From contig JADANN010000458.1 in NCBI GenBank assembly GCA_018806985.1, forward strand, positions 1 through 64,000: a stretch of DNA of 64,000 bases. The letters run 5' to 3'. The stretch comes from Angiostrongylus vasorum (taxonomy: Eukaryota > Nematoda > Chromadorea > Rhabditida > Metastrongylidae). The notes below the pieces were generated by a model. The model saw only the letters and a list, made by a program, of their open reading frames with translations. It ran no database searches and was not told where the DNA came from. Numbering within the stretch: the stretch's first letter is position 1; each line of letters starts with the position of its first letter. The translations under genes and the position numbers were made by a program. This document shows positions 47,946 to 60,002 of the stretch, piece after piece.

Positions 47946-49524
47946 CCGTTTTCTCATCATGGATGTTGCTGCGGAGTAGTATTTATACCCTTCAAATATA
48001 GTCTATACCGATTAACACCCTGTTAAATTACAGAGCGAAGTCCACAGGTCAGGACACAGAGCTCTTCCAGAAACCTTGAATAATTGCAGTATTGCTTGAA
48101 CTATTACGGCATTACTTCGCTTTATTATTGAAACTGCCGACGCTAGAAGATTTGCTAGAAGCTGTCGATGACAACTCATCAGCATTTGCACCTCTTCAAA
48201 AAACCGTCGGCTTGTTTCACGAGTACCGACATTCCGCTAGGAATTCGACTTTATCTCAGTGGAAGTCAAGGAAAATGGAGTTTCCGTTGAGGATACATTC
48301 CTATTCGGTAAATTTTTCGAGTGCAGATTCCATTTTTCATTAAAACTGTCCGAATTCGCAGCAGGTGTTTTATAAAAGCCTTGGTTCTTTTTTCAAGAAA
48401 TGGAGTAATATAGTTGATTTTGTCGGTCTAAAAACTAAATTCAGTGATTTAAAAATGTTGTTTCACTTTCTGAAGTTAATTTGAAATAAAATTTCTAAAC
48501 GTCTGAACAAAAGAGGAACCAAATTTTAAGCTTTTTTAAAGCAAGACCGATATTCGCCAACTCCGCCGAGGGATTAGATGAGACCTTGGTCTTTGGTCTT
48601 CTCTTTGATGCATTCGTCTTACTCAACTGCTCGATGACATTGACGATAAAAAATGGCAAAAAAGGTGGTCTGTGAGTTCCAGAAAATCGGAACTTTGTCC
48701 TGGAGGAATAGACAGAGTGTATTGTTGAGAAAGAGCGAAAGAGAGGTAAGTATTTTAATGGGTTTTCTTTTTTCAAGTAACAAAGCTCACTCTGCCACGA
48801 GAAATGATTTTCGAACACACTCGTGACAACATGTCCTCTATAGGTGTCATTTCTAATGGAACATTGCACCCAGTATGACGCCTTTAGATGTCATTTTGCT
48901 TTGGTGGATTATTTTGCCGCAAAGAACTTTTGAACTTCTTTCCTGCACTTCGCGTAATCAACTGAATGCTTGTCCAACATCGATTTTATAACAATAGTTC
49001 TAGTAGAGCTCCAGAACGTCCGTGAAAAGCTCTATTCCGCTTTAAAAATTTGCAAAAAACTCTTCCTTCAAGGAGTTCACTGGCCGTTAATTTGACTGGC
49101 CAAAGACTTCTATTTAAATGCATTTGGTATGACGAATCGTACTCATCGGATGCAGTGTGAAGGTATAAGAAGTAGTGCAATGAAAACAGCATAAGCTGCA
49201 GAGCGCTTCTAAATTATGACAGCGATATGTCTCTCTTATGAACCACCATAACACAGCAAATTGTGGTGTCCATTTCATCACCAGCCATTGAGCGTATTGC
49301 AAAATCTATTCTACATTGCTACCAAGTTCTCTATCCCTTATGCCTTCTGGTTCTCTTAATATTATCGTCCACTATCGAAAAACCAGAGGGTCCATAAGAG
49401 CAGAAAATTGGGCGACGTTCAATGCCCGCATAACGAAAAAATTAGCCATAGGCGCGAACATGCCAAAGTTGAAAAACACTGCTGTTTTTTAAGAGTGCAG
49501 GAGTGAAAATGAACTCAAGTCGAA
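47946..49524. other. No gene recognised
   Basis: Frames at 48092-48343 (plus) and 48495-48869 (minus) are open but unfamiliar. Confidence 0.35.
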
Positions 49525-49803
49525 AGAAGGCAGAACTCTTGGCGTTGACCAATTTCTGAGGGATGCACCATGCACTCAACTTCATTAAGCATCATTGGAA
49601 GTGACTGAAATGCATATCTAGCCTTTACAATGACTCGTGGTGGCCTACCGATTTATCCAGCCAGTACTGCTATCCTCCCAGACAAGTGCGGTACCAATTT
49701 GTCGACCCCCGGAGGGATGGAAGACTTGGTGAGCCACGGGTGCCGGGATCGATCCCATGTGTGTGTGTCGCAGGCGTCCTCCGATCACTACGCCACACGC
49801 GCC
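49525..49803 (-). repeat. SINE family 1, copy 2
   Basis: The head in minus sense reads GCGTGTGGCGTAGTGATCGGAG and GGGATCGATCCC, matching A and B boxes. The body shares CCTCCCAGACAAGTGCGGTACC (plus sense) and CACTCAACTTCATTAAGCATC with the other copies. Confidence 0.78.
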
Positions 49804-52680
49804 CTCGTCTGACTCGAAGTGTTATATAAACTATCGGTCATATCAATGACAACTGATTTATCCGAGTAAGATGTGAAAAATTTGTTAAAATCTTGTGCTG
49901 AAGTAGTTATCTATGATAAATTTAAAGTAGCGTTCTAATCTTCTGTTAGTTCTTCGAGTCACCGTAAGAGTAAGGCTGAATTTCTGGAAGTTTTTTTTTA
50001 CAAAATCAGCAGGAGGTTTTACTTCTATTTTTTGCGGTGATTGCGAAGCTTTGTTATCTGCTAACCTCGAGCTCGATTCGGACGACTGCTTCAGAAAAGT
50101 GGGAATGTTGTTGATTAGAGATGAATTTCTAAGCTATTGGGTAGTATCACCGCCGTCACCTCCCATCACGAACTCTTCAAATCTTCACACCTCACTGGTT
50201 GGAGATTCACACGCGCAATGTGGAACGCTCACTTCCCCATAAGATATCAGGCTCATTCTTTACATAGAGTTTAAATTTTTTTCAACCAAATGCATAAACA
50301 GCTTTTGGAGTGCGCTGGAAAAATTTGATAGCTCGTAATTGTGAGGTTATGAAGTTCTGTAAAGTCTTTCCGATTTTTGGTGAGCAAAACTGAACTCAAA
50401 TCCCAGTTTTTCAGGTTCATATCGCATTGTAATCGGCAGTGGTCTTCGTCAGATCAATGTTTTGATAAATAAAAAAGCATTACAGATATCGATGTCGGGA
50501 TGGTCATGCTATCTTGCAGATGATTGAGACGAGGCAGTGACACGCCACCTGTTTAGTTGATTGAAGAATAAATTAAAAGGGGAATGAGTCATCCGTCATA
50601 CGGTCGAGACAGCCGAGAATATTTTGTGTATGAATCACGAAGGATGATGCAGTTCAGTGATTATCCAGCTGAATAGCTTTATTAAGTCGTGAGGAATCGC
50701 AGTTTTAGCATTCTCATTTCGCAAACTCTATAAGTTCAGTGGATGGCTAACGTTGGATAATTTGGACAAGCTTCAACATTTGGTCCTTATTTTATATACA
50801 TCTCATTTGAAAAGGGTACGCAATGCACAGTCCATAGAGAGTCCCTGTGATAGGTATTGATCGTTGGTTCAATCCTATGGCATCGGGCTTAGCACGGGCC
50901 TGTTATTAAGGTTAAGTAGAATGGTTCAGAGTTTTTGAAACTCGCATTTTCTCTGAATATCTTGACGTTGAATTTTTTTATTTAACAGACCTCATTTAGC
51001 TGCTGGTGAAATGAGAACTGAAATGCACCAGTTGCTTAGATGCCCAGATGCCCAGATGCCCAGATGCCCGATGCCCAGATGCCCAGATGCCCAGATGCCT
51101 TCGAGCCCGAAGCGGCGGGCCGCTTCTCGCGTCGACTGTAACTTCTTGCCGACTGTTAAATAAATGAAGATGTCTGCTCGGCATGTCATCCGGGCTATTG
51201 TAATAAATCGTCCTCTGAATTTTGCCGAATAATTTTTGCTCTGAACAGGGACATGCAATTACTCCTCCAAATTTTTGGAAATGACATTCCGTACTTGACT
51301 GGTTGTATATATTAAGAAGTGCGTCAAGATCACTGAACTGTTACAGGGACGCATTTCCTTTCAAAGGTCAAGTAATTGGACGAAATGGATTTTCTGATTA
51401 CCTTCGACTATCTGAGTAACTGACTTATTGGAATACCACTTCTCAATAATCAATGGAGTCTACCGATATGTTGAAGACCGTCATCAATACTTCGACTATT
51501 ACGGTTAAGATAGAAATTCTCATCAATCATAATAATTTCGGCTTTGTAGTATAGCTTCATATCAAGGAAAACGTTCCGAGTAGAGGAGGAATTTTAGGCA
51601 TTCCGTCATTCTCCAATCAGCCCGCCTACCAAAAGGCGAAAGGCGCTCGACAGCCAGGGGCGAAAGCACACCAGAAACGACAGCTGCCTGGTCACAAGAC
51701 CGTTCTTTCGCCGCCCAACTGGTGGCCGATTGATCGCGATCCTCCCTAGACTTCACTCGACAACAGTTTGCCCTCGTCGACGTTGATTTCCACAAACTCC
51801 CGTTTTTGAGCCTTTTGTCGTCTTCAGGAAAAGCTGAGTCAAAAACTGCTCGATGTCTGGTGTAATGCAGATTTAAGGACGTCTTACCCAGGCTCCTGAT
51901 CCCTTTTGGCCTTTTTTGATCACCCTTGAGCTGTCGAGAGCCATCAAATAGTGCTTATCTTTGGTCGATTTTAAAAAGTCCTTTCTTCTCTTGTCGATAT
52001 CTTCATATTCTTTCCTTACTGCTAGCAACTTTGTTGACGACTAGTGATGTTATCAATAGCCAATGATCTCTTCTTTTTCACTTATTTTATTGCTCTCTGA
52101 AAAAAATCCTTCAATAAAATATGATAGTTTCAACACTTTGCAGTGATCTGTAAAAACTGCCAAATCTAACTGGACAACTGGACCCGTTACCTACAAAGAG
52201 CATAAATCCGTAAGCAATGGTGGTCTCTCCATAGTTCATTGGTCATTTTCTGCTTTGGCGGTTGAATTTTTTTAAAAGACTCATATTTATTAATAAAACA
52301 CTTGCAAGGGTTTCTCTATCTGCAACTAAAAAATTCTCCCGCCACTTGATTATACAGCTACCTTCTTCTATCTGCTCTAATCTTTTCAGTTATCGTGAAA
52401 TGCTTGTATTGTGGTACATTTGTTGTCATAACGAGTTTCGATTACACAAACAAACCTATGCAGTTGGTAGCAACCTTCTTTAAAATAGGTGGTGATTGGA
52501 TAGATCAAGTCTATCCGAGAAAAAACTAGGCTCACTAGGCTAAAAATACTAGCTTCGAGATGTCCTTTTCACCATCAGCTATTAATGATGCCAATCTTAT
52601 TACACGCGCGCTCAGCTCTGTCACTTTCTTGTTCGTCGTCCTCTTCGCTGATCCTCAGTAAAATCCTCAATATTCATGGA
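49804..52680. other. Gene-poor stretch upstream of the saposin gene
   Basis: It contains an 8-bp minisatellite at 51038-51099. Small frames (50051-50242, 51562-51795) match nothing known. The 3' end should hold the promoter and outron of the saposin gene. Confidence 0.35.
51038..51099. repeat. 8-bp minisatellite, unit CAGATGCC
   Basis: About eight copies of CAGATGCC run in tandem, one shortened by two bases. Long open frames here on the minus strand are repeat artefacts. Confidence 0.9.
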
Positions 52681-52681
52681 T

Positions 52682-52688
52682 TTTCAGG
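52682..52688 (+). promoter_or_regulatory. Probable spliced-leader acceptor
   Basis: TTTCAG lies one base before the ATG of the saposin gene with no upstream coding exon. This is the usual form of a nematode trans-splice acceptor, though an ordinary 5' UTR intron is possible. Confidence 0.6.
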
Positions 52689-55600
52689 ATGAAGTCTATG
52701 GTTTTGTTCATGGCAGTCGCCGCTTGCTTAGCATTCGACAAGGAGTCGATGCTGAAATACAACAAAATCAGTAACGAGCCGGTAAGCCGCATCTCCGTGC
52801 CGTCGGCGTGTGACGAGTGCCAGTCGGTAAGTGAATGTTCTCAAGTTAGCCAAGCGTTTTCGGCTCCACTCATCTTCTTTCTTCCGAAGACGAGCGCTAA
52901 TATTTATGTTGAGAATTACAGCGTTCTTCAATCAAAGAAAATCAAAAAAGAAGAATGATAGAGGATGCTGCAAATTGTCTAATGGCGCAACTATTCGCAT
53001 CTGAGTTTGATTGTTCGATGACACAGAAATATTATAGTCTATTCAGATATTTGACTAGCGAAATTAAATACTTGTTTTCTGGTTTTGCTCCAATAAGAAC
53101 TTGTTTCAATTCATAGTGTGGTCATTGTTGGACTTCTCCTAGAGCTGTATCAACTGCGATGTGGATGAGATTCGTGGTTCATTCCTCGAGGAAGCCGTAG
53201 GCAACGAAGTGTTTCTAAAGAAGGAGAACCCTTCAGAATTGGGAACAACCCACCTGCCATGAACGCATTTTCATAGACTTGAGCTCCTTTTCCCAGATAA
53301 CAGAAGGCTACAAGCAGAAGTTCATTTGTATTGACGTCTGCGTCGAGCAGGTCATCTAAAGAAATCAGTTCGCAATATTGCATGCCACGTGAACAGCCCT
53401 TAGCGGAACAGAACAAGCTGTTAGGTGCAATATACTTTAACATAGTAGAAGACTCAGCTGCATCCGTCTCACCATAGTCATCAGAGATTCCTACTTTGTC
53501 CACACAGCAACAACGATGTGTCGTTGGTTCGATAACCCACCTGGACAATCGACTCATTTATCCCTCCGGGTAGATCAGTTGATAGCAGACCTGCACAGAG
53601 TTTTTTCTACAACTCACTCACTGTGGTCACCCAACCTGACTACCGACTTCCTCGGTAAGTTGAAACCCTTAGAGCGCTTTAGTACAGCTATTTTAGAATA
53701 CTAGAGAGAATGAAGTCGACCAGCTAGACCATTCAACAAGTTTGTTATCGCGGATTCGAGAGGAAGGCAGATCCAATTGTGCTGCTGCCCTCCAGAATTT
53801 TTATTTACACCTCGGGTAAGCAGTGGAGGGTGTGGCGCAGTGTTTGGAAGCGCCCTGCGATATACACATAGGATCGATCCATCGCCCGTAGCTCATCAAG
53901 TCTTTCATCACTGGGGATCGGCAATATGGTAATAGACTTGTCTGGGAGGATAGCAGTACTGGGTGGATACATCGCTAGGCCATCACGAGTAGTTTTAAAG
54001 GCTAGATATGTATTCAGTCACCTTCAACGATGCTTAATAAAGTTGAGTGGATGGCGCATCCCTCAGGGATTTATCGACGAAAGCTACTAAAAACAGTAAA
54101 AGCCGAAAGGATTTTTACACTGTGCCGTCCCAAAATCGGTGAATCATCAACATTCCAAGCATCATGTGCAATAACGGTTTCTACCGATGAGTCCGAATCG
54201 TCGTCACTTTCTTTCTCTCTGCTTTCTTCTAACTTGTTTTGTTTTTGAACTATTGTTAACCTCTATGAAGCAATCGATGTTACCGTCTATGCCTTATGAC
54301 ATCTCTTCTCTACTTTTAATTGGAAAGCAGTAGGGACTGATTTTGATCATCGTACACTATTGAGACTGTTTAACTGAAACCAACAAATTAAACGACAAAG
54401 TCAAGTGCTAAAGATGAATGGAGCTGAATAGATAACAGAACAAAGCAAGATTCAGGGCAATTCAAAGAAAGTGAGGTTTAAAGACGGAGAATCCACTCAT
54501 CTTAGGTTATTGATTCCTGGAACTCATGAAAATTTTTAAACCAAGAAAAGCATTTTAAACAACCACACAGATCGGTGTTTGAAGTAATTGCGCACTAGGT
54601 GTTTGTGGTAATGAAAGTGAGAGATCTTCACAGAGGCGCTCACAGTCAACGGTATGATTGCGGAGATTCAGGCCGTTGAAGAATTTCAAGCAGAACTATA
54701 CTCGGTTTTTAAAACCCTGCTTTGTTTAATGAAGAAAATGAAGATAAAACTCCACCTTTGCATTTTTGTAATTTTTTTTAACAGAACAACCATATTCTTC
54801 TTGAGTGTTTCATGCTCGACAATGATTCATTACAGTTGGTCCACCGAATTAATGAGGCAGCCAAAGATCCGAAGAAATTGGACGAGCTGAAAATGGTGCT
54901 AAGAGTTCTCTGTCATGAGACTTCGTACGTGGACGAGTGCCGCATGTTCGTCTCCAAGCTCGACGTCATCGTCAAGAAACTCGAACCCTACTTAAATGAT
55001 ACGCACAAAGTGTGTAAGGCCATCCATATGTGCTCTAACTCCCGCCTCGATGCTTTCCACCGAATCGGACTACTTTACGCAAAGAGAGCGATGAACGAGG
55101 TCGATGGCCTGGTATGTGTGCCTCGACTCTGTGGCTTTGGATAATTTACATTTTGTTTTTTATTTTGTTTCATACGACCCGTCTTCAAGTCTATTCTACG
55201 GATCCCAGCACTTCTCACATTCCATTCATTTCCTCGCATCCATCATCCACGAAGGCCTTCCAACTTCTCACGTATGGCTCAGGCTGCTGCTTACGGATTT
55301 TCATTTCATCTTGAATGTTGTGGAGTGTTGTTTAAATCAATTCACTCCGGAGTTCTGAGCTAGCCGGGTGGGAGCATTCCCATAGTCATGATAATCGTCA
55401 TCACTCCACTATGCTATCCGCCCCATGAATAATTTAATAGTAAGTACATCAATCAGAGCTGGTATGCTGATTATTTAAATCTAAGTAACCCTTACGTTCG
55501 TTCTAGTCACGTGCCCATCGCGTTCCTAACAGTGGGATCCGTTAGTTGCTGAGATCTGACGAACATAAAATTGCCTTCGTCGATCTTACTAATATTTAAT

Positions 55601-56376
55601 AAAAAAGCACGGTTACTCTGCAAAAACCAATAGGTATTCGGTCAAAATTAGTGGGGTGTGATTTCTATGTTATATCCATGTAATGGCTAGAAATTAGAGG
55701 TGATTTCAAGATGCTCCTCCTATTACACTACGAGAGCTTAAGTGTTTTTTTTGCTGCCGAAGTAAAACAAGCACATCTGCTAAAGCAGTAAGTGCAAGAA
55801 ATATTAGGACTGAGTTTTAACTCGATAATATTTAGTTCTGTTTTTAGAAGGACCTCGTCTGTGACGAATGTCAGTTCGCTGCTCGTGAGTTGAAGACGAT
55901 TGTCGAAGACAAAGACAAGCAGAAGGAGATTCACGATTTCCTCTCGCAGAACATCTGTATTCACTTAGGCAGCTATCGCGGAATGTGCGATGCGCTCATC
56001 GAACAGTTCCTACCGGAACTATTCCAGGAGCTCGATTCACTATTGCAGAATCCCAGACAGGTACACAAAATATATAGTCGGCAAAACTTCAGCCTGTGTT
56101 TATAAAGGCGACAGAATGGTTTTCAAATATTATTTCTTGAATCTTGACTTCATCTGCAAGGTGTGGATCCATTTTTTCACTAGTGCGATGCACTCACTCT
56201 ATGTTATAAAAGTCTACGGCAATTTGGGCTGTTTCTTGTTGCTCTCTTTTTGTGGTAACTCTGTACTTCACTAATACTTTGACTTTCAGGTTTGTTCTGA
56301 TGCTGGCTTCTGCCCGAAACTCGCACCTCCACGCAAAATGGTAGGAGGAATCGTCGGTTTCTTGACTCATCTCTAA
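52689..56376 (+). CDS. Secreted saposin-B domain (SPP-like) protein
   Basis: Exons 52689-52826, 54785-55111, 55848-56060 and 56290-56376 join with GT-AG introns, all phase 0. Residues 1-15 form a signal peptide (MKSMVLFMAVAACLA). SapB domain 1 runs from CDEC in exon 1 through exon 2 (VLCHETSYVDEC, then CKAIHMC); domain 2 starts at VCDEC in exon 3 (ICIHLGSYRGMC) and closes with VCSDAGFC in exon 4, so both have the six-cysteine pattern. SapB proteins bind or perturb lipid membranes; nematode versions act in lysosomes or as secreted gut antimicrobials, and which applies here is not visible. The stop at 56374 is reached by reading through a possible donor after ATG 56340. A SINE sits in intron 1. 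Confidence 0.88.
53150..53557 (-). other. Open 135-residue frame in saposin intron 1
   Basis: The frame starts MSRLSRWVIE and includes SLDDLLDADVNTNELLL. No family was recognised. It lies antisense within the saposin intron and has no visible splice partner, so it is either chance or part of an unidentified repeat. Confidence 0.2.
53825..54085 (+). repeat. SINE family 1, copy 3
   Basis: Plus-sense copy in saposin intron 1. A-box-like TGGCGCAGTG and B-box-like GGATCGATCC start it; CTGGGAGGATAGCAGTACTGG and GATGCTTAATAAAGTTGAGTGG follow. Confidence 0.75.
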
Positions 56377-56499
56377 GACTTCAGACCTATCCTATCATAC
56401 GTTCCTTTGTTTCCCTATTGTTTCCTTTACTTATCCCTCTATTTACGCTAAATGGTGTTATTTTCGAACCGTGCTTTATTTGGGCGTTTTAAGTATCTA

Positions 56500-56505
56500 A
56501 ATAAA
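56500..56505 (+). terminator. Polyadenylation signal AATAAA
   Basis: AATAAA lies 124 bases after the saposin stop codon at 56376, a normal nematode 3' UTR length. It supports the gene ending here for at least one transcript form. Confidence 0.6.
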
Positions 56506-57255
56506 TCTGCTTTTAAAGCATTCAATGTGTACCCTCCCGCTTTTTGTGTCCGTGAACCTTTCCGCCTTCTGCTTCATGAGTTTTAGTTGAATTCGTCTTG
56601 AAACACCGATCTTCAATTAACGGACACTTCAACCCAGCTTATCTTGTACATCTTGTTGCAGATCTACCCAAGTGACTTGTACTACCTACCATTTCAAAAC
56701 AGAGCTAAACCTCAGTGATAGGTGAAGAAAAGTAGTATTTTGTTCAGTTAAAGTGCTTTCTTTGAGTTTTTAGCAGGTTTAATATCATACAAATAGCAAA
56801 ATCATGGTCATGAAAGCATATATTTCCGGAAAATTTTAAGAAGTTCGTTCTTCAACACGTTCCTTTTGAAGCTGACTTTTGATGGCTACGTTGCCTGGAC
56901 GGAAGTCTCCGTGTCTTCAGAATGTCTGGACAGCAGTGAAAACCACAAAGTACTAAGTTTTTTATCTGCTGGACAACTCTTTTCACTACTGCGTAAGTCG
57001 ATGAGACATTTATTCACTATCTTCTTGACGTGACGTCTCTTAACGAAGTCCAGACACTTCAAGAACTCTCATTTTGTTGGCAGGGAAGGCTGCATAATGA
57101 AAAAGAGTTACGGTTTCTTTATGTGAATCGTTAAAGAATAAAAAAATACTGTTAAAATCCCTATCGTTTATTTGAATAAATCAATATGCAAAAATGGTCC
57201 TGATGGCACTTACATTTTTCATTCCACGTAATTACATATCCAATATTTTACTTAA
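56506..57255. other. No gene recognised
   Basis: This is the 3' flank of the saposin gene, or an intron if the downstream SapB exon belongs to it. Confidence 0.4.
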
Positions 57256-57542
57256 ATTCTGTGATTTTTCCCAGGATCGACTTTCTTTTAACCTCGGCTT
57301 AAGAATACGAATGCGTCGTTTTCTTGTTCAGCAATCGCGAGGTTGTTAAACAGCATACATTTACTTCCATACAAAAACACAATACAATACAACAGTAGCT
57401 GACGTTTCGGCAGTATCGCCTTCTTCAGAGCCTGGAAGGGTATACTGACATACAATTTGCTAGGCCAAACGCTTCAATGACACTTACAAAAAAGACGACC
57501 TCGCGATTGCTGAACAAGAAAACGACGCATTCTGTGATTTTT
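57256..57542 (-). mobile_element. Solo fold-back PLE tail with target duplication
   Basis: Direct repeats ATTCTGTGATTTTT (57256-57269 and 57529-57542) flank a 260-bp insert. The insert is the minus-strand tail of the first PLE (CCCAGGATCGACT tip, hammerhead at 57397-57432), ending on the right with its own inverted tip (CCTCGCGATTGCTGAACAAG...ACGCATTC). The two tips form ~35-bp inverted ends. Confidence 0.85.
57397..57432 (-). ncRNA. Hammerhead ribozyme motif in solo PLE
   Basis: Identical in core, stem I and stem II to the motif at 36262-36297. Confidence 0.68.
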
Positions 57543-58299
57543 TTTACTTGGCCCATGCTTCGTGTTTTCTATGCCACATTAGTTTTCCGATTTTTTTCTT
57601 ACCTTGTTGATTTTTTTAATGGGTTGCTCCTTCCTCTTGTGAAGGATTACGAGTCGGTTAGTCGCGAGGACGTGTACTTTCCAAAGTGCTAGATAAGAAG
57701 TAGAATGCGGAGCAAAACGACCGCTTGGGTAGTTGACTTGAGGAGGAAGTCACTAGGGTCTGACAATAAATTCGCTGAAATTTCATGTCAGATCCACTAG
57801 AAATCAAAGTGTAATGACAGATGCAGTGCTGTTCGATCAAGTGAAGTCCGCTGGTTAGCTCTATCGCAGTACAAAAAACAAATGGCAAATTGTTCTTTCT
57901 GAGTAACTCGATAATTAACGGGATTATAGGTAACACAGGTAGTAGATAGTTTTTTGGCAACGTAATAGAAGAAAGGAAAACCTGATGACCTCTTCGTATA
58001 CCTTATTTTTCGTTTAATCTTTGGGGAACATCTAGCATTGCTGCACCATTTTTAAAGAATAATAGTCTATATTACAATAATGTATGGTGAACATGTGAAG
58101 GTAAACTGTCCATGTCATCGTTGTGCCACCTTTGGTAGCTTCTCCTTTATTCCTATCGCTGTCAGTTTTTGTATAAAATGTTTAACACTTATTAGAAGGA
58201 ACTCGTTAATATGTGCCTTCGTAAGTTCAGACTCCAGCTTACATCGAGACCTCTACGCACCCGGTGTACGCCTTTTTTGAAAGTGCAGGTACCATTCAG
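57543..58299. other. No gene recognised
   Basis: Short frames only, between the PLE insertion and a SapB exon. Confidence 0.4.
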
Positions 58300-58383
58300 A
58301 CCCCAGCCGGCAATGTGCTGATGAGCTGTCTTGAGTGTAAGGTCCTCTTCGAGTTGCTCATCGATGCTCTCCTTGCCGAACGG
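58300..58383 (+). CDS. Extra SapB half-domain exon
   Basis: The exon is 84 bases, phase 0 at both ends, between ATTCAG and GTATGT, and encodes 28 residues with SCLECKVLFELLIDALLAER, the first helix and CxxC of a saposin-B domain. It is on the same strand and in the same phase as the upstream saposin exons, so it may be a third domain reached by splicing from ATG 56340. It may instead be the start of a second saposin gene whose remainder was lost; no exon for the second half was seen before the mariner. Confidence 0.6.
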
Positions 58384-58934
58384 GTATGTGAATTTCCGTT
58401 CGTTTCGTTGTATTAGGAAGAAATGTTGTGTACAGGTAGCACGAGTGCTTTACATTACGATATTCTGTAGTGAGTTTACAGCACCATGCCCTCTTATTAA
58501 AATTAATGTTAAATTTGGCCTTTCACATGCCGTTTTGTTCACTTATTTTTCCGCCGCTACCAACTTTGGCTTAGTGGAAAGTTCAACTAAAAGATGTTGT
58601 ACGGAATTTTTATACTACCCTTCAGTTAAAAATTGTCCGTAGGATGTTTCAAGAAATTGGCTTCGCTAGAAACGCAGGATATCTGGTTAAGGCTCACATC
58701 AATTAAAGAGCCTTCTTATAGAAATGTTCACGGAAACTAAATTTTTTAAGTCTTGATATTATTGGTATTATTATATTACACTGTTCTGAAATAAACGAGC
58801 GTTTTTAACTACGTTATTTAAAAATGTCATAATTACTTGCTTCAAACAAAACTTTATCAATCAAAATAAAAACCATTTGAATTCACACATTTGCCAAGGA
58901 GAAACAAGTTCATTTACACTAGTTGAATGAAACT
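58384..58934. other. No gene recognised
   Basis: AT-rich flank between the SapB exon and the mariner relic. Confidence 0.4.
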
Positions 58935-59690
58935 CTGGAGTTCTGGAAGCGATGAATTCGTTGAAGGCATCTTTTTGCGTCATCGCGGTTGGTGAAGCAT
59001 TTTTTCACGCAGGAAGTTGTCAAGGTATTTGAAGAAGTCTTAGTCGGTAGGCGAGAGATCTGATGAATATGGTGGATAGGGCAAAGTTTCGTAGTCCAAC
59101 TCGTTCAAATTCTGCAGTGCTTGTTTCTGTAACGTGAGGCAGGCCGTTGCCATGGACAACGATTGGCTCTTTTCTATTGACTAATGCCAGTCGTTGTTGT
59201 TGGAGTTTACTGGGCACTTCGTCGATTTGTTTGCATTACTTCTCTACTGTAGTCGTTTCGCTCGAATTCAAAAAGCTGTGATGAATCAGCCCGCTTGCAG
59301 ACCACCAAGCAGTCTCCATAACATTTTTGGTGCAATTTTGGCTTAGGGAAATACTGTGGGGCCTGATCGCAATCCAGCCACTGAGCTGAACGTCGCCGGT
59401 GGTCGCAGAGCACCCACTTCTCGTCGCATGTCACAATTCGTTCAAGAAAAGGGTTGTTTTTTGCGCAGCATAAGAGCAGACGACACTACAAAACGGCATT
59501 TTTTTTTCTATTGTCGTTTAATTCGTGCAGCATTCACTCTGTCGAGTTACGTCGCTATGTTCGCACTGTTGATTCATCAACACTAGCTTTACCCCCAAAC
59601 TTCATTAACGTTCCGACCCGTCTCTGCTGCACTGCGGCCGAGTTTGTACTAGAAGAAAATTTGACAAAAATTCGTTTTTGAGATCTAAAA
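58935..59690 (-). mobile_element. Dead mariner transposase gene
   Basis: Minus-strand pieces contain TCDEKWVLCDHRRRSAQWLD, FPKPKLHQK, LQQQRLALVNRK, VHGNGLPHV and YSSDLSPTD-like text, in the order of a mariner D,D34D transposase. The second catalytic Asp, normally in HDNARPH, is Gly. The frame also breaks near 59210 and a stop follows SPTD. The copy cannot make an active enzyme. Confidence 0.85.
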
Positions 59691-60002
59691 TTGCAGAGCT
59701 CAAAACTGGTAAGAAGAATTGCTTATTGAGAAGATGTAAAGAAATGGTTAGAAAGAGCATAAAATCAGCTTTCTAAAGACATATAATACTGCAAGGTACA
59801 AAAAATATTTTATTGGTAAAAAAATACATTAAAAACAACAAATATTTTTCAAACATTTCATTTATTTCTGAACCACACAATATTATTTTATTATTTTTAT
59901 TATTATATTACTAATGTTAGTTTTAAATCTTAATATTGTTGTCATATTCTACCATTATAGTATTATTATATACTCATGTCTTATTATAGCTATTATTATT
60001 GC
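59691..60002. other. AT-rich spacer with TTA/TTAT runs
   Basis: Low-complexity sequence without a gene. Confidence 0.5.

Noticed and set aside
53143..53280. A saposin exon starting SCINCDVDE after CTCCTAG
   Set aside because: Exon 1 already ends with CDEC and joins in phase to 54785. This frame ends in a stop and lacks the helix pattern.
39611..55314. Shared HGSGCFLRF / YGSGCCLRI text between 39611-39832 (minus) and 55114-55314 (plus)
   Set aside because: The DNA similarity covers only a few tens of bases and the rest does not align convincingly, so no repeat family was called.
59020..59434. An active mariner transposase gene
   Set aside because: The second catalytic Asp is Gly and the frame is broken, so it is a relic.
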